Shown here piece by piece: positions 63,168-64,000 of a stretch of DNA of 64,000 bases. The position numbers were made by a program, and so were the translations under genes. Within the stretch, counting starts at the first letter, position 1. Each line of letters opens with the position of its first letter. The stretch comes from Paenibacillus sp. MMS20-IR301 (GTDB lineage: Bacteria > Bacillota > Bacilli > Paenibacillales > Paenibacillaceae): positions 4,960,001 through 5,024,000 of the forward strand of contig NZ_CP135275.1 in the NCBI RefSeq assembly GCF_032302195.1, in the 5' to 3' direction. Under the pieces are notes generated by a model. That model was given only the letters and a program-made list of their open reading frames with translations, made no database searches and was not told the DNA's origin.

Positions 63168-64000
63168 ATGGAGAATCAGAACCAGGATACTTATCGTTTT
63201 CAGGTCAACTTAAGCGGTATGATCAACATTTTGTCTAACCATTTGTACAGCAGCCCGAAGGTATTCCTCAGGGAACTGCTGCAGAATGGTATAGATGCGA
63301 TTACTGCCCGGCAGGATTATTCCCAGGGTGGATACGAAGGCAAGATTCATGTCGAGGTAAGCGGGGCCAATACCGGGGCGACCCTACTAGTAGAAGATAA
63401 CGGAATCGGCTTAAACGAGGATGAAATCCATGAGTTTCTGGCGATGATCGGACAATCCTCCAAGCGGGGCGAAGACTTTCTCCAGACCAATACCTCTTTT
63501 ATAGGACGGTTTGGCATTGGGCTGTTGTCTTGCTTCATGGTAAGTGACGATATCGTCATGGTCACACAATCGGCCAAGGGCGGACCTGCACTGGAATGGC
63601 GCGGAAAGCCGGACGGAACCTATACGATCCGCAAGCTCGAAGGGGAATATGCTCCGGGCACCAAAGTTTTTTTGCGTTGTAAAGAAGGCTCCGAATCTTA
63701 CTTCGAGGAAGACAATCTGCAGGAATGGCTGTTTCATTATGGAGCCCTGTTGCCTTATCCCATCCAGTTAGTGTCCGATCAGCATATCCGCTTAATTAAT
63801 CCGCTGTCCCCGCCTTGGATCAAAGATCCGCAACTGGCCCGGAAGCACCGTGACGAGGTGCTGGCCTTCGGCAAGCAGGTGCTCGGCGAGACGTTCCGCG
63901 ATTTCATCCCCCTGCACACCTCCTCGGGCCGGACGGGCGGCATCGCCTTCATCCTGCCGCAGGCGGTGAACCTGAGCGCCAAACGCAATCACCGGGTGTA
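63168..64000 (+). CDS. HSP90-family protein, N-terminal part
   Basis: The frame is open from ATG 63168 (TAGGAGAACAAG upstream) to the window end, 277 residues. It has the GHKL ATP-binding fold: LRELLQNGIDAIT, VEDNGIGL and IGRFGIGLLSCFMV. The sequence differs from canonical HtpG (for example FLAMIGQSSKRGEDF), so it is probably the divergent bacterial HSP90-family group. The gene continues beyond the window. Confidence 0.85.
   Translation, partial: MENQNQDTYRFQVNLSGMINILSNHLYSSPKVFLRELLQNGIDAITARQDYSQGGYEGKIHVEVSGANTGATLLVEDNGIGLNEDEIHEFLAMIGQSSKRGEDFLQTNTSFIGRFGIGLLSCFMVSDDIVMVTQSAKGGPALEWRGKPDGTYTIRKLEGEYAPGTKVFLRCKEGSESYFEEDNLQEWLFHYGALLPYPIQLVSDQHIRLINPLSPPWIKDPQLARKHRDEVLAFGKQVLGETFRDFIPLHTSSGRTGGIAFILPQAVNLSAKRNHRV

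Noticed and set aside
1..64000. tRNA genes, insertion sequences and riboswitches
   Set aside because: I looked for cloverleaf-like ends, transposase motifs with inverted repeats and known riboswitch cores and saw none I can support by eye.

Overview
The window looks like a chromosomal segment from a Paenibacillus-type Firmicute. The support is strong AGGAGG-type ribosome-binding sites, YesMN-type two-component regulation of sugar-type ABC transporters, an SLH-anchored giant surface protein, secreted GH5/CBM3 and CBM5 enzymes, and WYL regulators. No tRNA, rRNA, CRISPR array or intact insertion sequence was seen. All functional statements rest on recognised motifs and family knowledge; no searches were run.

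Layout. 1-2.2 kb: 5' part of a type I restriction hsdR (minus strand, cut by the window edge) and about 1.2 kb of decayed coding sequence. 2.2-5.1 kb: rtcB RNA ligase with a helical-repeat partner. 5.35-14.8 kb: the standout, a seven-gene minus-strand operon with almost no spacing: WYL regulator, two dynamin-like GTPases, a glycine-zipper membrane protein, a HerA/FtsK-like ATPase, an HNH/EndoVII nuclease toxin and a probable immunity protein. I infer an undescribed defence or conflict system. 15.3-19.0 kb: a 33-codon peptide gene followed by a B12-binding radical SAM enzyme and an MFS exporter, a candidate RiPP cluster. 19-23 kb: a probably frameshifted hypothetical gene, VOC protein, DJ-1/PfpI protein, WYL regulator and an SF0329-family protein. 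23-30.7 kb: YesM/YesN-like sensor and regulator, lipoprotein, two permeases and a 5'-nucleotidase-type phosphoesterase, probably one uptake and processing unit. 31.4-37.4 kb: secreted lytic transglycosylase, SEC-C protein, an MFS pump behind a leader peptide and hairpin, and a GH5 endoglucanase. 37.5-50.2 kb: a 1.7k-residue SLH surface protein and two divergent two-component systems whose kinases share 7TMR-DISM-type inputs. 50.4-56.1 kb: C45-like lipoprotein, tRNA-dihydrouridine synthase, APH-type kinase, XRE regulator, cysteine-rich membrane protein and a STAS-like protein. 56.4-58.7 kb: DUF262/DUF1524 restriction-type nuclease with a frameshifted neighbour. 59-64 kb: membrane LRR protein, BlaR1/BlaI-type pair with operator dyads, and the 5' part of an HSP90-family gene.

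A second theme is scattered scar tissue. Short degraded copies of the SF0329 gene and of the dihydrouridine synthase gene, and two families of hairpin repeats, recur in intergenic gaps. This suggests repeated duplication, deletion and decay of one ancestral block.
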